Positions 1-9,656 of a DNA stretch of 64,000 bases are shown piece by piece. How positions within the stretch are numbered: the first letter of the stretch is position 1; each line of letters opens with the position of its first letter. The notes beneath the pieces were generated by a model. It was not told the DNA's origin, ran no database searches, and saw only the letters and a program-made list of their open reading frames with translations. Location of the stretch: contig NW_008705566.1 in NCBI RefSeq assembly GCF_000186865.1, positions 2,349,699-2,413,698 on the forward strand. The letters are read 5' to 3'. The DNA comes from Aureococcus anophagefferens (Eukaryota > Sar > Pelagophyceae > Pelagomonadales > Pelagomonadaceae). Position numbers and translations under genes: made by a program.

Positions 1-1
1 C

Positions 2-2776
2 GTCAAGCGGCCGGGCACGCCGTCCAAGGGCGCGGGCGACAAGAGCGACGACGAGCAGAAGGCCGAGGACGACGCGGCGGCCCGGGAGGCGGAGCGCGAG
101 CGCCTCGTCGAGGAGCGGAGGACGCGGGCCGCGGAGGAGAAGGCCCAGCGCGCGCGGCGGCAGGACGCGCTCCTCGCGCGGCGGCAGACCGCCGTCTTCG
201 GCCTCGCGCCGGCGCAGGCGCGGCCCACGAGCCCCGGGAGCGAGCAGCGCGAGGCGCCGGGCAAGCTCCCGCCGCGGCCGGGCACGCCGGGCACGGACAG
301 CGAGGACGAGCACCTCCGGGAGCAGATCGTCGACACGTCGAAGACGGAGACGCAGCACGTCGACGCGCTCGCGTCGAACGCGGGCCTGGCCATCGCGGGC
401 CAGCAGGGCCTCCTCGCCGCGTCGCGCGGCGAGCAGCGCCGCGGCGGCGGCCGCATGACCATGTTCGGCCGCAAGAAGCCCGACGAGGACGACGGCGGCG
501 GCGCGCCCATCGGGCGCCTGCGGCTGACGACGCGCGAGCTCATGTGCGCGCCGCCGTACCGCGCGTGGTACCGCCTCGAGGACGAGACGGGCCTGACGCA
601 CATGTGCGTCGCGCTCCTCGTGCGCTTCTGGGACCCCGTGCCCCGCGTGCCCGTCTTCAGCTTCATGGCGCGCGACGTCGCCAAGAAGGAGAAGGAGGCG
701 GAGAAGGAGCGCGCGCTCCTGTCGTCGAAGACGAAGCAGTTCCAGGAGGAGAAGCGGAAGCAGCGCGAGATCGCCAAGTCCATCGGGGCCCTGAGCCGCA
801 AGCTCGCGACGGAGTGCCTCAACCCGAAGCAGCGCAACACCTACTTCGGCAAGCTCCTCTTCATGCTCGGCTGCTCCGCGGGCGCGCGCGTCGCCAAGGC
901 GGGGTCGTCCAAGTCGAAGAAGGAGGTCAACGACGGCGAGACGAAGAAGAACCTCCAGGGCGCCATCGCGACGATGACCATCGACCGCATGGACCCGACG
1001 GAGGCCCAGCAGCGCATCCCCGTGCCCGAGCTCCTGAAGCGCAAGGCGGAGATGGTCCGCCAGGGCGTCCTCGAGGAGTGCGTCGCGAACCTCTGCAACC
1101 CGCGGACCCAGGAGAGCGCCGCGGCGCTCATCGCGGCCGTCGTCACGTTCCCGCGCGTCCTCATCGTCAACTCGTCCGATATCCACCGCTGCTCCGCGGC
1201 GCTCCAGGGCCTCGTGCGGGGCCTGGGCGTCCTCGACTTCATCGAGGAGGCCTGCGACGTCTACTGCGCGGAGATCCAGGGCGCCGGCGCGTCCGCCAAG
1301 GACGACGACAACGCCATCAGCGACGCGAGCCGCGCCGTCGCGCCCATGTCCGTCGCGGAGAAGGCGTGCGCCGCGGCCTTCGAGGGCGGCCGCTGCGCGC
1401 CCGCGCGGGCGCCGCCGGCGGCGACGGCCGGCGCGCTGCTCGCCGTCGTCTTCGGCGGCGCGCGGACCATGCTCGTCACGGAGATGAGCCAGCGGCCCTG
1501 CCTCTTCCCCGTGCTCGCGCGCGCGGTCCAGGAGAACGTGCCCTGCGCGAAGAAGTGCCTCGAGAACCTCAACTTCGCCATCCAGTTCCCGCCGAAGCTC
1601 GTGCACCAGTACCGGCGCTTCCGCGTGCTCGTGCCCTACCTCCACGACGAGTACTGGCGCTGCCCGTCGCTCGAGATGGAGATGGACGCGAACGAGGAGG
1701 AGATGCAGAACGCGTGCCGCGGCGCGCGGAAGCGCGCGCGCGCCGCGGAGCGGCACCGCCTCGCGACGGGCGCTTTCCCGCGGCGCGTGCGCGTGCCCGT
1801 GCGCGACACGCCCCTCAAGGTCGCCGACGCGTCGTCCGACTTCTCGACCAAGGTCACGGCCGCGGGGAGCCACGCGTTCTTCCTCGAGGACGCCGCGCGG
1901 CCGGACCTCGAGTTCGTCGCCGTCGCCTACGGCGAGATGCGCGAGGGCGCGCTCGAGGACCTGAGCGCGGAGATGGACGCCGCCGTGGGCAGCCCGCGGC
2001 CGGGCACGGGCGCGAAGCGGTCCAAGTCGCCGGGCACGCCGAAGCGCGGCAAGAGCCCCGAGCGCCCCAACAGCCGGCACCGCCACACGCCGAAGCGGCC
2101 CCTCACGCCCGAGGAGCGCCAGGCCAAGGCCGCGGAGCGCGCGCGGCTCCTCGAGGGCGGCACGCCCGCCGACGACGACGAGAAGCAGGAGGAGGACGTG
2201 CAGAAGAAGTTCGCCGCGTTCTTCCACCGCGACTCCGAGAGCGACGCGAACGAGTCGTCCGACGACGGCGGCTCCGACAGCGAGCTGTCCATGGAGGGCG
2301 CGGAGCAGAAGAAGCGCGCCAAGACGCCCAAGGCGCCCGAGGTCGAGGGCGCGGGCTCCGCGGGCCTCGCGGCCATCGGCCTCGGCAAGGCCTGGCGCCG
2401 CAAGTCCATGGTCAAGAGCCAGGCCGACGCCGACGCGCGCGCCAAGGCCGTGGGCGACGTCGCGGCGAACCCGCTCCAGCTCGAGTTCGTCGAGAAGGAG
2501 GAGGAGCCGCGCCGCGGCTCCGTCAAGGGCGCGTTCTCGGCGTTGGCCGGCGGCTCCAAGTGGAAGAACATGATCAAGCCGAAGAAGGCGGACCTGCCCG
2601 TGCCGGAGCCGGGCGACGGCGACGCGCCGCTCAACCCCCAGGTCGGCCGGCGCCGGTCCTTCGGCATGGCCGCGTCCGCGCGGTCGCTGGGGGCCATGAA
2701 GAAGCTCCGCGCGAAGATCAAGGGCGACGGCGGCGACGACGACGAGCCGCCGCCGTCGTCCGAGGAGGACGGGTAA
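2..2776 (+). CDS. Hypothetical charged, low-complexity protein (5' truncated)
   Basis: The frame is open from base 2 to the TAA at 2774-2776, so the window cuts the gene at its 5' end; the ATG at 455 is probably internal. The visible part has an acidic/basic N-terminal stretch rich in Pro-Gly-Thr-Pro, then a more ordered, helix-rich middle (about 650-1700) with Leu/Ala/Cys periodicity that could be armadillo/HEAT-like. The tail is disordered, with repeated SPGTPKRGKSPE-type motifs, Ser/Asp/Glu runs and Lys-rich patches. No catalytic motif is recognisable. Codon usage is strongly G/C-ending like the other genes here. A cytoskeletal or scaffolding role is only a guess. The reading frame is secure; the function is unknown. 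Confidence 0.75.
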   Translation, partial: VKRPGTPSKGAGDKSDDEQKAEDDAAAREAERERLVEERRTRAAEEKAQRARRQDALLARRQTAVFGLAPAQARPTSPGSEQREAPGKLPPRPGTPGTDSEDEHLREQIVDTSKTETQHVDALASNAGLAIAGQQGLLAASRGEQRRGGGRMTMFGRKKPDEDDGGGAPIGRLRLTTRELMCAPPYRAWYRLEDETGLTHMCVALLVRFWDPVPRVPVFSFMARDVAKKEKEAEKERALLSSKTKQFQEEKRKQREIAKSIGALSRKLATECLNPKQRNTYFGKLLFMLGCSAGARVAKAGSSKSKKEVNDGETKKNLQGAIATMTIDRMDPTEAQQRIPVPELLKRKAEMVRQGVLEECVANLCNPRTQESAAALIAAVVTFPRVLIVNSSDIHRCSAALQGLVRGLGVLDFIEEACDVYCAEIQGAGASAKDDDNAISDASRAVAPMSVAEKACAAAFEGGRCAPARAPPAATAGALLAVVFGGARTMLVTEMSQRPCLFPVLARAVQENVPCAKKCLENLNFAIQFPPKLVHQYRRFRVLVPYLHDEYWRCPSLEMEMDANEEEMQNACRGARKRARAAERHRLATGAFPRRVRVPVRDTPLKVADASSDFSTKVTAAGSHAFFLEDAARPDLEFVAVAYGEMREGALEDLSAEMDAAVGSPRPGTGAKRSKSPGTPKRGKSPERPNSRHRHTPKRPLTPEERQAKAAERARLLEGGTPADDDEKQEEDVQKKFAAFFHRDSESDANESSDDGGSDSELSMEGAEQKKRAKTPKAPEVEGAGSAGLAAIGLGKAWRRKSMVKSQADADARAKAVGDVAANPLQLEFVEKEEEPRRGSVKGAFSALAGGSKWKNMIKPKKADLPVPEPGDGDAPLNPQVGRRRSFGMAASARSLGAMKKLRAKIKGDGGDDDEPPPSSEEDG

Positions 2777-3063
2777 GCATGTGCACTCGAGCGTCGCGGC
2801 CTAGGCAGCGCCGCGTCTCCCCAAGAGCCCGCCCCCCGACGCGCGCGACGTCGTCGGCCGGGCCGAGGCCGCCCACGAGCTCCTTAAGCGCGAGCGCCGC
2901 GCCAGGGGGGGGGGGGGGGGCGACAGGGCGGCTCCGCGTCGACCGCCTCGACGCGCGCGCGGACGCCGAGCGCGACGCCGCGGCCCTCGCGCGACGGTTC
3001 GTCGAGGCGGAGGCTAACTGACGCGCCCGGGAACGTGGGAGAATCTTGATTAGGGCCCTACTC
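2777..3063. other. Intergenic, no gene seen
   Basis: This gap between convergent genes holds a run of 14 or so G at about 2907-2920. Both strands are only nominally open, as expected at this GC content. I see no convincing coding or RNA feature. Confidence 0.5.
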
Positions 3064-3680
3064 CTACTTCTTCGCGAGGCACTTCTCCTTGCTCTTCTTC
3101 CACTTGCAGCCCGCCCGTTTGCACTTGCTGGCTTTCTTCTGCTTCGCGCAGTCCGCACACTTCTCCTTCTTCGCGTTCCACGCGCAGCCGGCGGCCTTGG
3201 TGCACTTCTTTTCCTTCTTCTGCTTCTTGCAGGAAGTTCCCGAGGAGGCCATGCACTGCCCCCTCTTCCACTAGCAGCCGTCTGCCTTCTTGCAGGGCTT
3301 CCTCTCCGCGTTCGGGCGCCCTTCGTTCTTACACGCAGGTGCCGCAGGCCACGGGGCAGGCATCCTTCGCTTTGACCTTGTCGTCGCTCTTTCTGCTGCA
3401 GCGTGAGTCGGGCTTTTCGGCGACCCACCGGCAGTTGTTGCTGCTTTTCTTCGAGAACCAGGTCTCGTCGTCCTCGCAAGCGGGCTCGCACTCGCCGCAG
3501 GTCGCGGGGCAGGCCTCGCGCGCTCCGTCTTTGCCGTCGCAGCGGAACGTCTTCTCGGCGATCCACGCGCAGCCGCGGCCGTCCTTGCCGTCGTAGAGCC
3601 AGTCGTCGTCGTCCTCGCAGCGGGTCGCCGTCGGCGTGGTCGTCGGCGCGGGCGTCGGCTTTTTTTTTTTCTCTCGAGAC
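3064..3680 (-). pseudogene. Cys-rich ShKT-like repeat protein, 5' end missing, interrupted 3' part
   Basis: On the minus strand 3680-3329 encodes two related modules of the form C-x-DD-x-W ... GC-x-W-x-AEK ... RC ... ACP-x-(T/A)CG-x-C. These resemble the ShKT-type six-cysteine modules common in stramenopile secreted proteins. A Pro/Thr linker precedes them. The frame runs upstream to 3823, but there is no ATG, so the start or a first exon is missing. Downstream in another frame (3330-3064) lies a Lys/Cys-rich repeat of the type C-K-K-x-x-GC-x-W. Its first unit reads GC-stop-W, with TAG where the later units have an Ala or Lys codon. Either this is decay, or TAG is the 3' splice site of a short intron starting at GTGTAAG just after the last ShKT cysteine. 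ShKT names a fold here; no toxicity is implied. Confidence 0.45.
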
Positions 3681-3819
3681 AGGCCGACTAAATCATGTCT
3701 CCCCCACCCCCACCCCCCAAAAAACAGGAGGAAAGGGGGGAAGAGAGAGGATCCGCTTGACCCAGCTGGGGACGCCCCCTTTCGCGTCACGAGCTGAGCC
3801 GTGTGCAGGATTGGGCGGG

Positions 3820-4920
3820 TCACGCCCCTGAACCTACACGCTCGCTCGCGCGACTACAGGGGGGGGACCGCAAAAGCCGCACTTGATCTTCAAACTCGTC
3901 GTGCGGTATGCAGGAGAGCGAATGGAGAATCCTGGACCACCAGCTCGTGCGCCTGTACGCCCTCTCGACGCGCTCCCGCTCCGCTCGTATCTGCGTCTCC
4001 ATCTCACGTTGCCACTCCAACAGGCGATGGCGCTCGCGCTGTTGAGCCAATTCTTTGGTGAGATAGACATCCAGCTTTCTGGAGCTCTGGTGCACGCTCG
4101 ATCGCACGCGAGCCCTGCGCACGTGCTCACGAAGGACATTTGACGAGATCCTCGCGGCTCATGCCGCAGCGAGCGTGAGATGTGGCATAGAGAGGTTGTA
4201 TAGAACCATACAAGCCCATATTATTGTCGTACCAGAACGTCTCGGAGTCGCCGGCGCGGCACCGGGCCGACATTTTCGCCAGCCGCTCCGCGTCGCGCGC
4301 CGCCTTTTGCGTCGCGAGCTTCTCCCTCCGCGCCTTGCCGGGCTTGCTGTCCAGGCACCGGGGCGCCGTCGCCTCCTCGAGCGTCGGCGGGAGCTCGCCG
4401 AGCCAGATGAAGGGCCGCAGGCCCGCGTCCGACGCGTAGAGGAGCTTGTTGAGGAAGAGCGGCCAGAGGCGAAACAGGTAGTAGGGCCCGTTCGCGACCA
4501 TGAGGAGCGCGGGGGCGCCGTCCTGGGGCTTCGTCGCGGCGCCGGGCGCGTACTCGCAGACCGCGGGGCGGCGCAGGAAGCGGTCGTGGGCCCGCCGGTC
4601 GCGGTTGCGACGAACGTCGTGCCGTCGCCGAACGTGAAAACGAGCTCGGGGCCGCGGCCGCCGCGCGCCGCGTCCTTGACGTTGAGGCCGATGCGCCCGA
4701 CGTCGAAGGTGCAGCCCACGTCGATGGCGCCGAAGTCCTTCATCCAGTCGCAGTGGTCCGACCCGCAGCGCCCCACGGACCCGGCCCGCGCCCAGTCTTT
4801 CACGTAGTCGTCCATGGCGCCCGCGCTCCACGTCGGCTCGGAGGACGCCGCCGTCGGGGCACCCAGGAGGGCGACGACGAGGGGGAGCGACCATCGCCAT
4901 CGAGACGGACGCGGACGCAT
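3820..4920 (-). CDS. Secreted or lumenal protein of unknown function, one frameshift, probable short intron
   Basis: Translation from the ATG at 4920 begins with a clear signal peptide (Arg/Trp-rich n-region, then LPLVVALLGAPTAASS). A conserved-looking domain with paired Cys/Trp (CGSDHCDWMKDFG) follows. Near 4595 the frame slips by one base: the protein continues in another frame as HDRFLRRPAVCEYAPG and runs to a TGA at 4127. A GTGAGC donor (4130) and CTCCAG acceptor (4079) delimit a 52-nt intron. Splicing it would keep phase and add a charged coiled-coil exon (4078-3820, Gln/Arg/Glu-rich) ending at TGA 3820. I do not recognise the family. The frameshift may be a sequencing indel or real decay; the splice is inference. 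Confidence 0.5.
4079..4130 (-). other. Putative 52-nt GT-AG intron
   Basis: The donor GTGAGC and acceptor CTCCAG join two frames in phase on the minus strand and extend the preceding signal-peptide protein by an 86-residue coiled-coil exon. If it is not spliced, the protein stops at the TGA at 4127. Confidence 0.4.
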
Positions 4921-5265
4921 ATCGTTCGTCGATCGGGTCCGCGTGGCGACCACCGGTCTCCACCTGGAGGAGATCTACATGTACGATCGCCGATGTCGAA
5001 GTGGAGGACGCGACGATCGAGGCACCTCGAGACGCCTCTCGAGGTGTCGATCGTGAGGCGTATCGTGCTCTCGCTCCTCGCTCCGCTACGCTAGCCCTCC
5101 CCTTTGATCCTCCCTCCCTTCGATTCCTCCCTGCGCCGCGGCTAAGAGGACGCGACGGCCTCGCGACGCGCCTCGACGAGCTGGCGAACGAGCGGGCGCG
5201 CTGCGAGCGCGCGGTGCACGCGAAACCCCACGTCGACGCGCCGCGGACAACTCACAGAGTTCTCG
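4921..5265. other. Intergenic with a long inverted repeat
   Basis: No gene is supported here. The notable feature is an imperfect 16-18 bp inverted repeat at about 5018-5061 (arms CGATCGAGGCACCTCGAG and CTCGAGGTGTCGATCG, six-base loop) that could form a hairpin. The segment lies upstream of the start codon at 4920. Confidence 0.5.
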
Positions 5266-6480
5266 TTACTCGTCGTCCCCGATCCACCTGCCCGCGAAGT
5301 CGTTGTAGACCTCGCCGCGGCCCACGGGGAGCATGTCGCCGTCCGCGGGCTTGGACATCCAGAGCGTGAGCGCGCGGCGGTCGCGCTTCGCGGGCCGCAC
5401 GGTGTGGACGAGGCGCGAGTCGAAGACGACGACTGTGCCCGCCTCGGGCCAGACCTCGACGCGGCGGTGGCCGGCGAGCGCGGCTTCCAGATTCCGCTCG
5501 TCCGCGGGCGTCCACGCGCGGCCCGCCTGCCCGAGCAGCACTCGCTGCACGGCCGCGTCGTCCACGGAGTCCGGGTAGAGCTCGAGGGCGCCGCCGTCGG
5601 CCTCGTCCCAGTGCTCGTTGAGGTACAATATGGCCGTCACGTGCCGCCCGTTCTTCTTCGCCTTGCCGGGAGACGACGGCCCGTTGTCCGAGTGGAGCGT
5701 GTAGCCGCCCGAGCCGTCGACCTCGGGCCGGTACGTCGCCAGCTGGACGTGCCTCGTGACCGTGAGGGGCGCGTCGGCCGTCGCCGGCGCCGCCGGCGGC
5801 GCGGGGCCCCGGCATAGGAAGCCCGGCCCGTCGACGAAGTGGCCGTTGAGGTACGCCGCGACGGACTTGAGCGCCCCGACGGCGCCCGCGAAGGCCGGCG
5901 CCGCGGAGCCGTCGACCCAGTGGACGCGGTCCGTGCGCAGGTCGTGGCCCTGGCCCGTCAGGTTGCCCGCGCCCGCGGCCGCGGCGCCGGCCGCGGCCGC
6001 GCGCCACTCGGGCGCGGCGCCCCGCAGGATCGCGTAGCCGTCGCGGCGCAGCGCGCCGACGTCAAAGTCCCAGTGGTCGTCGGCGTAGGGCGTCGCCGCC
6101 TCGCGGAACTCGCCCCAGTAGCCCAGCGCCGTGGACGCGAAGAGCTCGACGGCGTCGACGGCGCCGCACTCCGCCAACCGCTGGCTCAGCCACGCGCACT
6201 CGTCGAGCGTCGGCGTCTCGAACTCCAAGACGCCGTCGATGAGCGCGCAGCTCCAGCCCAGGTCGTCGGCGGAGATGGCGGCGTCGCCCACGAGCCGGAA
6301 GCCGGGCGTCGTCTCCGCGGCCTTTTGGAGCATGGCCTGCGCTTCGACGCGCTGCGGGTCCACGCGGATGCCCAACTGGGAGTAGGGCGACAGCGCCTGC
6401 GTCGTCGCGAGGAGCAACAGGCAGAGGCGTTGTGCTGTCCGTCGACATGGTACGGCGCGAGAGTGACCACGAGCAGCCAT
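5266..6480 (-). CDS. Prolyl-4-hydroxylase-like 2OG-Fe(II) dioxygenase
   Basis: The protein has about 404 residues from the ATG at 6480, which gives an N-terminal hydrophobic leader (LCLLLLATTQALS) consistent with secretory or plastid entry. The C-terminal half has the jelly-roll signatures of 2-oxoglutarate/Fe(II) oxygenases: LHSDN (His-x-Asp iron ligands), then GGALELYP, VVVFDSRLVHTVRP (distal His ligand) and a downstream Arg (RRALTLWMSKP) that would bind 2-oxoglutarate. Known relatives hydroxylate prolines or other residues in the secretory pathway; the substrate cannot be read from sequence. The N-terminal 130 residues are not recognised. No intron is needed. Confidence 0.82.
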   Translation of the reverse strand: MAARGHSRAVPCRRTAQRLCLLLLATTQALSPYSQLGIRVDPQRVEAQAMLQKAAETTPGFRLVGDAAISADDLGWSCALIDGVLEFETPTLDECAWLSQRLAECGAVDAVELFASTALGYWGEFREAATPYADDHWDFDVGALRRDGYAILRGAAPEWRAAAAGAAAAGAGNLTGQGHDLRTDRVHWVDGSAAPAFAGAVGALKSVAAYLNGHFVDGPGFLCRGPAPPAAPATADAPLTVTRHVQLATYRPEVDGSGGYTLHSDNGPSSPGKAKKNGRHVTAILYLNEHWDEADGGALELYPDSVDDAAVQRVLLGQAGRAWTPADERNLEAALAGHRRVEVWPEAGTVVVFDSRLVHTVRPAKRDRRALTLWMSKPADGDMLPVGRGEVYNDFAGRWIGDDE

Positions 6481-6616
6481 CGTCACACGCCAACATGTGT
6501 GCAACTCGAAGTGCAACGAGGGCTGAGTGTGGTTGGCACGGATGTGGTTTTCGGGCCGGGGTCGTCCCCTGCACCTTGGACCAGTCGAGAGGCCTGTCTC
6601 ATGTTGTTCCTTAGAC

Positions 6617-9352
6617 TCAGGCGAGCTTGAGCGCCGCGGCCTGGAAGTTGATGTTCGGCGCGTCCGTCGACGGGAACGCGTCCGTCAGCGTCCAGGACGT
6701 CGCGAGCGTCCCGGTGAACTTGACCGTGAACGCGACGGTCTGGAGGCCGTCGGGCGCCGCCACGGGGATGGCCCTCGACTCGCCGCCGGCGGAGACCGTG
6801 AAGTCGGCGGCCGCGTAGTAGGCGCCCGCGAAGACCGTGAGCTCGCCGACGGAGCCCTCCGGCGCCGTCGCCTCGAGGCGCGCGAGGCTGCCCGCCGTCG
6901 CGAAGACGCCGTTTGTAGTATTTGCCGTTTTCTTCGTGGGCTCGCCGCCCGTCCAGGAGAAGGCCGACGGGTTGTTCGTGAACTGGCTCGTCGCCTCCCC
7001 CGAGACGTGCGTCAAGTTCGCGGTGGCCTTGGCCTTGCGGTCGCAGGCCGTGCCCGCGAGGCCGCAGTGGATCCAGGCCGCGGCGCCGTCGAAGTCGACG
7101 AAGGCCGCCGGCGGGTGGAGCCGCAGGCAGAGCGCGCCGGCGCCGGGGACGCAGTCCGCGGCGGCGCCCCGGTCGTCGGCGGGCGCCGCGCGCGCGCAGC
7201 GGAAGCCGATCGTCGAGGCGCGCTCGTAGGACGCGTCCATGAGGAAGTACTTGTTGTGCTGGTCGTTGCGGAGCGCCCGGGGGAAGTACCAGGTCGACGC
7301 CCCGGGCCGGTAGTTCGCCGAGCCCCGGAGGAGCGCGCCGCGGGTGTGGTCGTCGAAGAACTCGTCCGTGTACTGCCAGACGTTGCCCGCCATGTCCAGC
7401 ACGCCAAAGGGCGACGCGCCGGACGGGTACGCGTCGACGTCGCTCCGCGGCGGGCACGCCGCCGCGTCGTCGACGAGCGGCGGCCGCCGCGACGCGTCGT
7501 CCGCGTCGCCCCACGGGTACGCGCGGCCGTCGAGGCCCTGGGCCGCGTACTGCCACTCCGCGTCCGTCGGGAGCCGCTTCCCGCGATGCGCGCAGTAGGC
7601 GCGCGCCTCCTCGAGGCCCACGTGGACGACGGGCCGCTTCCCGGCGCCCGGCGGCGGCGCCGGCTTCGCGGACGCCGCGCGGTGGAACGCGCTGTCGTTG
7701 CGCGGGTGGGCCCACGTCCTGAGCCAGTTGTAGGCGTTCTCCGGGAGGTAGCCCGACTCGGCGAGGTAGACGTCGTAGTCCGCGTTCGTGACGGGGTACG
7801 TGTCCACGTCGAAGGCGTCGACGGTCACGAGCTGGTCGTGGCTCCGCGTCGGCGCGGGCTCCCAGGGGAACTGGACGTCGACGCCGTTCTGGTCCGGGAA
7901 GGCCTCGATCTGGACGCCCGCGACCCGGTAGCGGAAGACGGCGCTCGGCAAGCGCGTCATGCCCCGTTCTACGTCGTCCGTCGGCGTCGTCGCCGGCGTC
8001 GGCGCCCGCGTCTGCTTCGCGGCGACCCAGGACGCGCCGTAGTCGCCGAGCGGCCGCGTCGTCATCGCCGCCATCGTCGCGAGGAAGTCGCGGCCGTCGG
8101 CCTCGGTCGCCCAGACGCAGCCGAAGCCGCCGGCCTCGACGGCGACCTCGACGGCGCCGCCCTTCACGTCGAGCTCCGCGCCGCCGTAGCAGTCGTAGAC
8201 GCGGCCGCCCTCGGGGACCCGCCCCGAGACGTCGACGCGCGCCGTCGCGGCCGCCGCGCCGCGGCCGACCAGCGTCCAGAGGGCCTCCGTCGCCGTCGGC
8301 CAGAGGCTCGCGTAGACGCCCGCGCCGCCCACCGGCGCGTGCGGCACCCAGCCGGACGCCCAGGTCAGGTTCCGCGCGCCGAAGAAGCGGAGCATCGTCG
8401 CGACCCGGCGCAGCGCCTCGGCGTCGCGCGGCGTCAGGCCGTTCCAGACGCCCCAGACGTTCTCCCAGGCCTCGAAGCCGTCGGCGTTGAACCAGGCGAA
8501 CTGGAGGTCGTCCGCGTGGTCCTTGGCCCAGCGGTTGCACACGTGCGTCAGCCGCCGCCGGTCGAGCCACTTCCACCGATCGACCGGCGGCGCCTCGGGG
8601 CTCGGCTCGCCCATCGTCTGCGCCCAGTAGCCCCAGCCCAGCGTCCCCCACGCGAGCTCCGCGGCGTCGCCGCCGACCTCGGGCTCGATGGCGCCGGGGC
8701 GGCCGGCCTCGACGGACGCGTCGTAGAAGGCCTCGGGCACGGTCGTCATCGTGTCGCCGTTGAAGCCGTCGAAGCCCGTGTCGACGTCGAGCGCCGCGAG
8801 GATCGCCGCGTCGGACCGGCCGTAGGCGTCGCGCCGCGTGCCCGTGTCCCAGGGGTTGTAGGGCCACAGCGCGCGGACGCCGCGCGCGTGGAGCGCCGCG
8901 GAGACGTTCGCGAGCGCCGCGGCGCCGCCGGGCATCGCGAGCACGTAGTCGAACTGCGACCGCTCGTCGATGCCGATGTTCGTGTACGTCGGCCAGACGA
9001 GGGCGCTGTCGATGCCGCCGTACCGCGCCTCGAGGCCGTCGAGCCAGGCGTCGACGGTGTAGCCCCGCTTCGGGTCGTAGAAGCCGCGGTCGTAGGGGTG
9101 CATCTGCGGTTGCACGAACGACGTCCGCGTCCAGCGCAGCGCCTCCCACACCGTCGAGTTGCCGGGCCAGCCGACGGACGCGAGGCACGTCTCGCGGAAG
9201 GCGATCAAGGACGCGAGCCAGGCCGCGTGCGCCGACGCGTTCGCCGGCGCCGGCAGCAGCTCCGCCGTCGTCGGGTGCGGCAACAGGGTGCAGGGGTCGT
9301 CGGCGGCGGCGGCGACGGCCAAAATGGCCAGCACGGCTCCGCAGCGAGACAT
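6617..9352 (-). CDS. Secreted multidomain protein: barrel-like N-terminus plus FGE-sulfatase domain
   Basis: From the ATG at 9352 the protein begins with a signal peptide (CGAVLAILAVAAAADDP). Residues ~60-440 look like a TIM-barrel glycosidase-type domain (motifs PYNPWDTGTRRD, GFDGFNGDTM, FAWFNADGFEAWEN). From ~470 to 725 comes an FGE-sulfatase/SUMF1-type domain: FDVDTYPVTNADY, GKRLPTDAEWQYAAQG, YPWGD, FGVLDMAGNVWQYT, LRGSANYRPG, TIGFRCAR. True formylglycine-generating enzymes oxidise a sulfatase cysteine; many family members have other roles such as binding or protein modification. A C-terminal ~180-residue beta-rich region with Asn-x-Thr sites follows. The fusion suggests a secreted carbohydrate- or sulfate-related function (inference). 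An upstream in-frame ATG at 9463 is less likely to be the start. Confidence 0.8.
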   Translation of the reverse strand: MSRCGAVLAILAVAAAADDPCTLLPHPTTAELLPAPANASAHAAWLASLIAFRETCLASVGWPGNSTVWEALRWTRTSFVQPQMHPYDRGFYDPKRGYTVDAWLDGLEARYGGIDSALVWPTYTNIGIDERSQFDYVLAMPGGAAALANVSAALHARGVRALWPYNPWDTGTRRDAYGRSDAAILAALDVDTGFDGFNGDTMTTVPEAFYDASVEAGRPGAIEPEVGGDAAELAWGTLGWGYWAQTMGEPSPEAPPVDRWKWLDRRRLTHVCNRWAKDHADDLQFAWFNADGFEAWENVWGVWNGLTPRDAEALRRVATMLRFFGARNLTWASGWVPHAPVGGAGVYASLWPTATEALWTLVGRGAAAATARVDVSGRVPEGGRVYDCYGGAELDVKGGAVEVAVEAGGFGCVWATEADGRDFLATMAAMTTRPLGDYGASWVAAKQTRAPTPATTPTDDVERGMTRLPSAVFRYRVAGVQIEAFPDQNGVDVQFPWEPAPTRSHDQLVTVDAFDVDTYPVTNADYDVYLAESGYLPENAYNWLRTWAHPRNDSAFHRAASAKPAPPPGAGKRPVVHVGLEEARAYCAHRGKRLPTDAEWQYAAQGLDGRAYPWGDADDASRRPPLVDDAAACPPRSDVDAYPSGASPFGVLDMAGNVWQYTDEFFDDHTRGALLRGSANYRPGASTWYFPRALRNDQHNKYFLMDASYERASTIGFRCARAAPADDRGAAADCVPGAGALCLRLHPPAAFVDFDGAAAWIHCGLAGTACDRKAKATANLTHVSGEATSQFTNNPSAFSWTGGEPTKKTANTTNGVFATAGSLARLEATAPEGSVGELTVFAGAYYAAADFTVSAGGESRAIPVAAPDGLQTVAFTVKFTGTLATSWTLTDAFPSTDAPNINFQAAALKLA

Positions 9353-9656
9353 CAAAAAGGCGTATTCTTGACGCGAAGTATGGCGGCGCCGCTGCCCTGC
9401 CACAAGACAACACAAGAAGATGGCGAGCCCGACAATCAGCATCTCCGTCAACATGCACTTCAAGCAGCGACTGCCTCGCAGCTTCTACACGCCACTTCGT
9501 CCGACGCCTCGGTGGCAGATCCGCGCGCCGGGCTGGCCCTGCGCGCGGCCGCCGAACATGCGCCCCCGTGCCGCCGGAGTCGGTCCTAGGTCCCGCGGCG
9601 CGGGGGCAGGGGAGGCGGGGGTCGAAGTCGCGCGAAGGTCGGGGGGAGCGCCCGCC
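9353..9656. other. Intergenic, nothing recognised
   Basis: This spacer lies between two minus-strand genes, downstream of the EF-hand gene stop and upstream of the FGE-domain gene start. No supported gene, repeat or RNA was seen. Confidence 0.4.

Noticed and set aside
3834..4139. An ATG-started 101-residue minus-strand frame
   Set aside because: The alternative frame over the same bases (charged coiled coil joined by a 52-nt intron to the upstream gene) has better coding character.
6527..9589. A 1020-residue plus-strand open frame opposite the FGE-domain gene
   Set aside because: Arg/Val-rich antisense shadow without motifs; the minus frame carries the signal peptide and FGE signatures.
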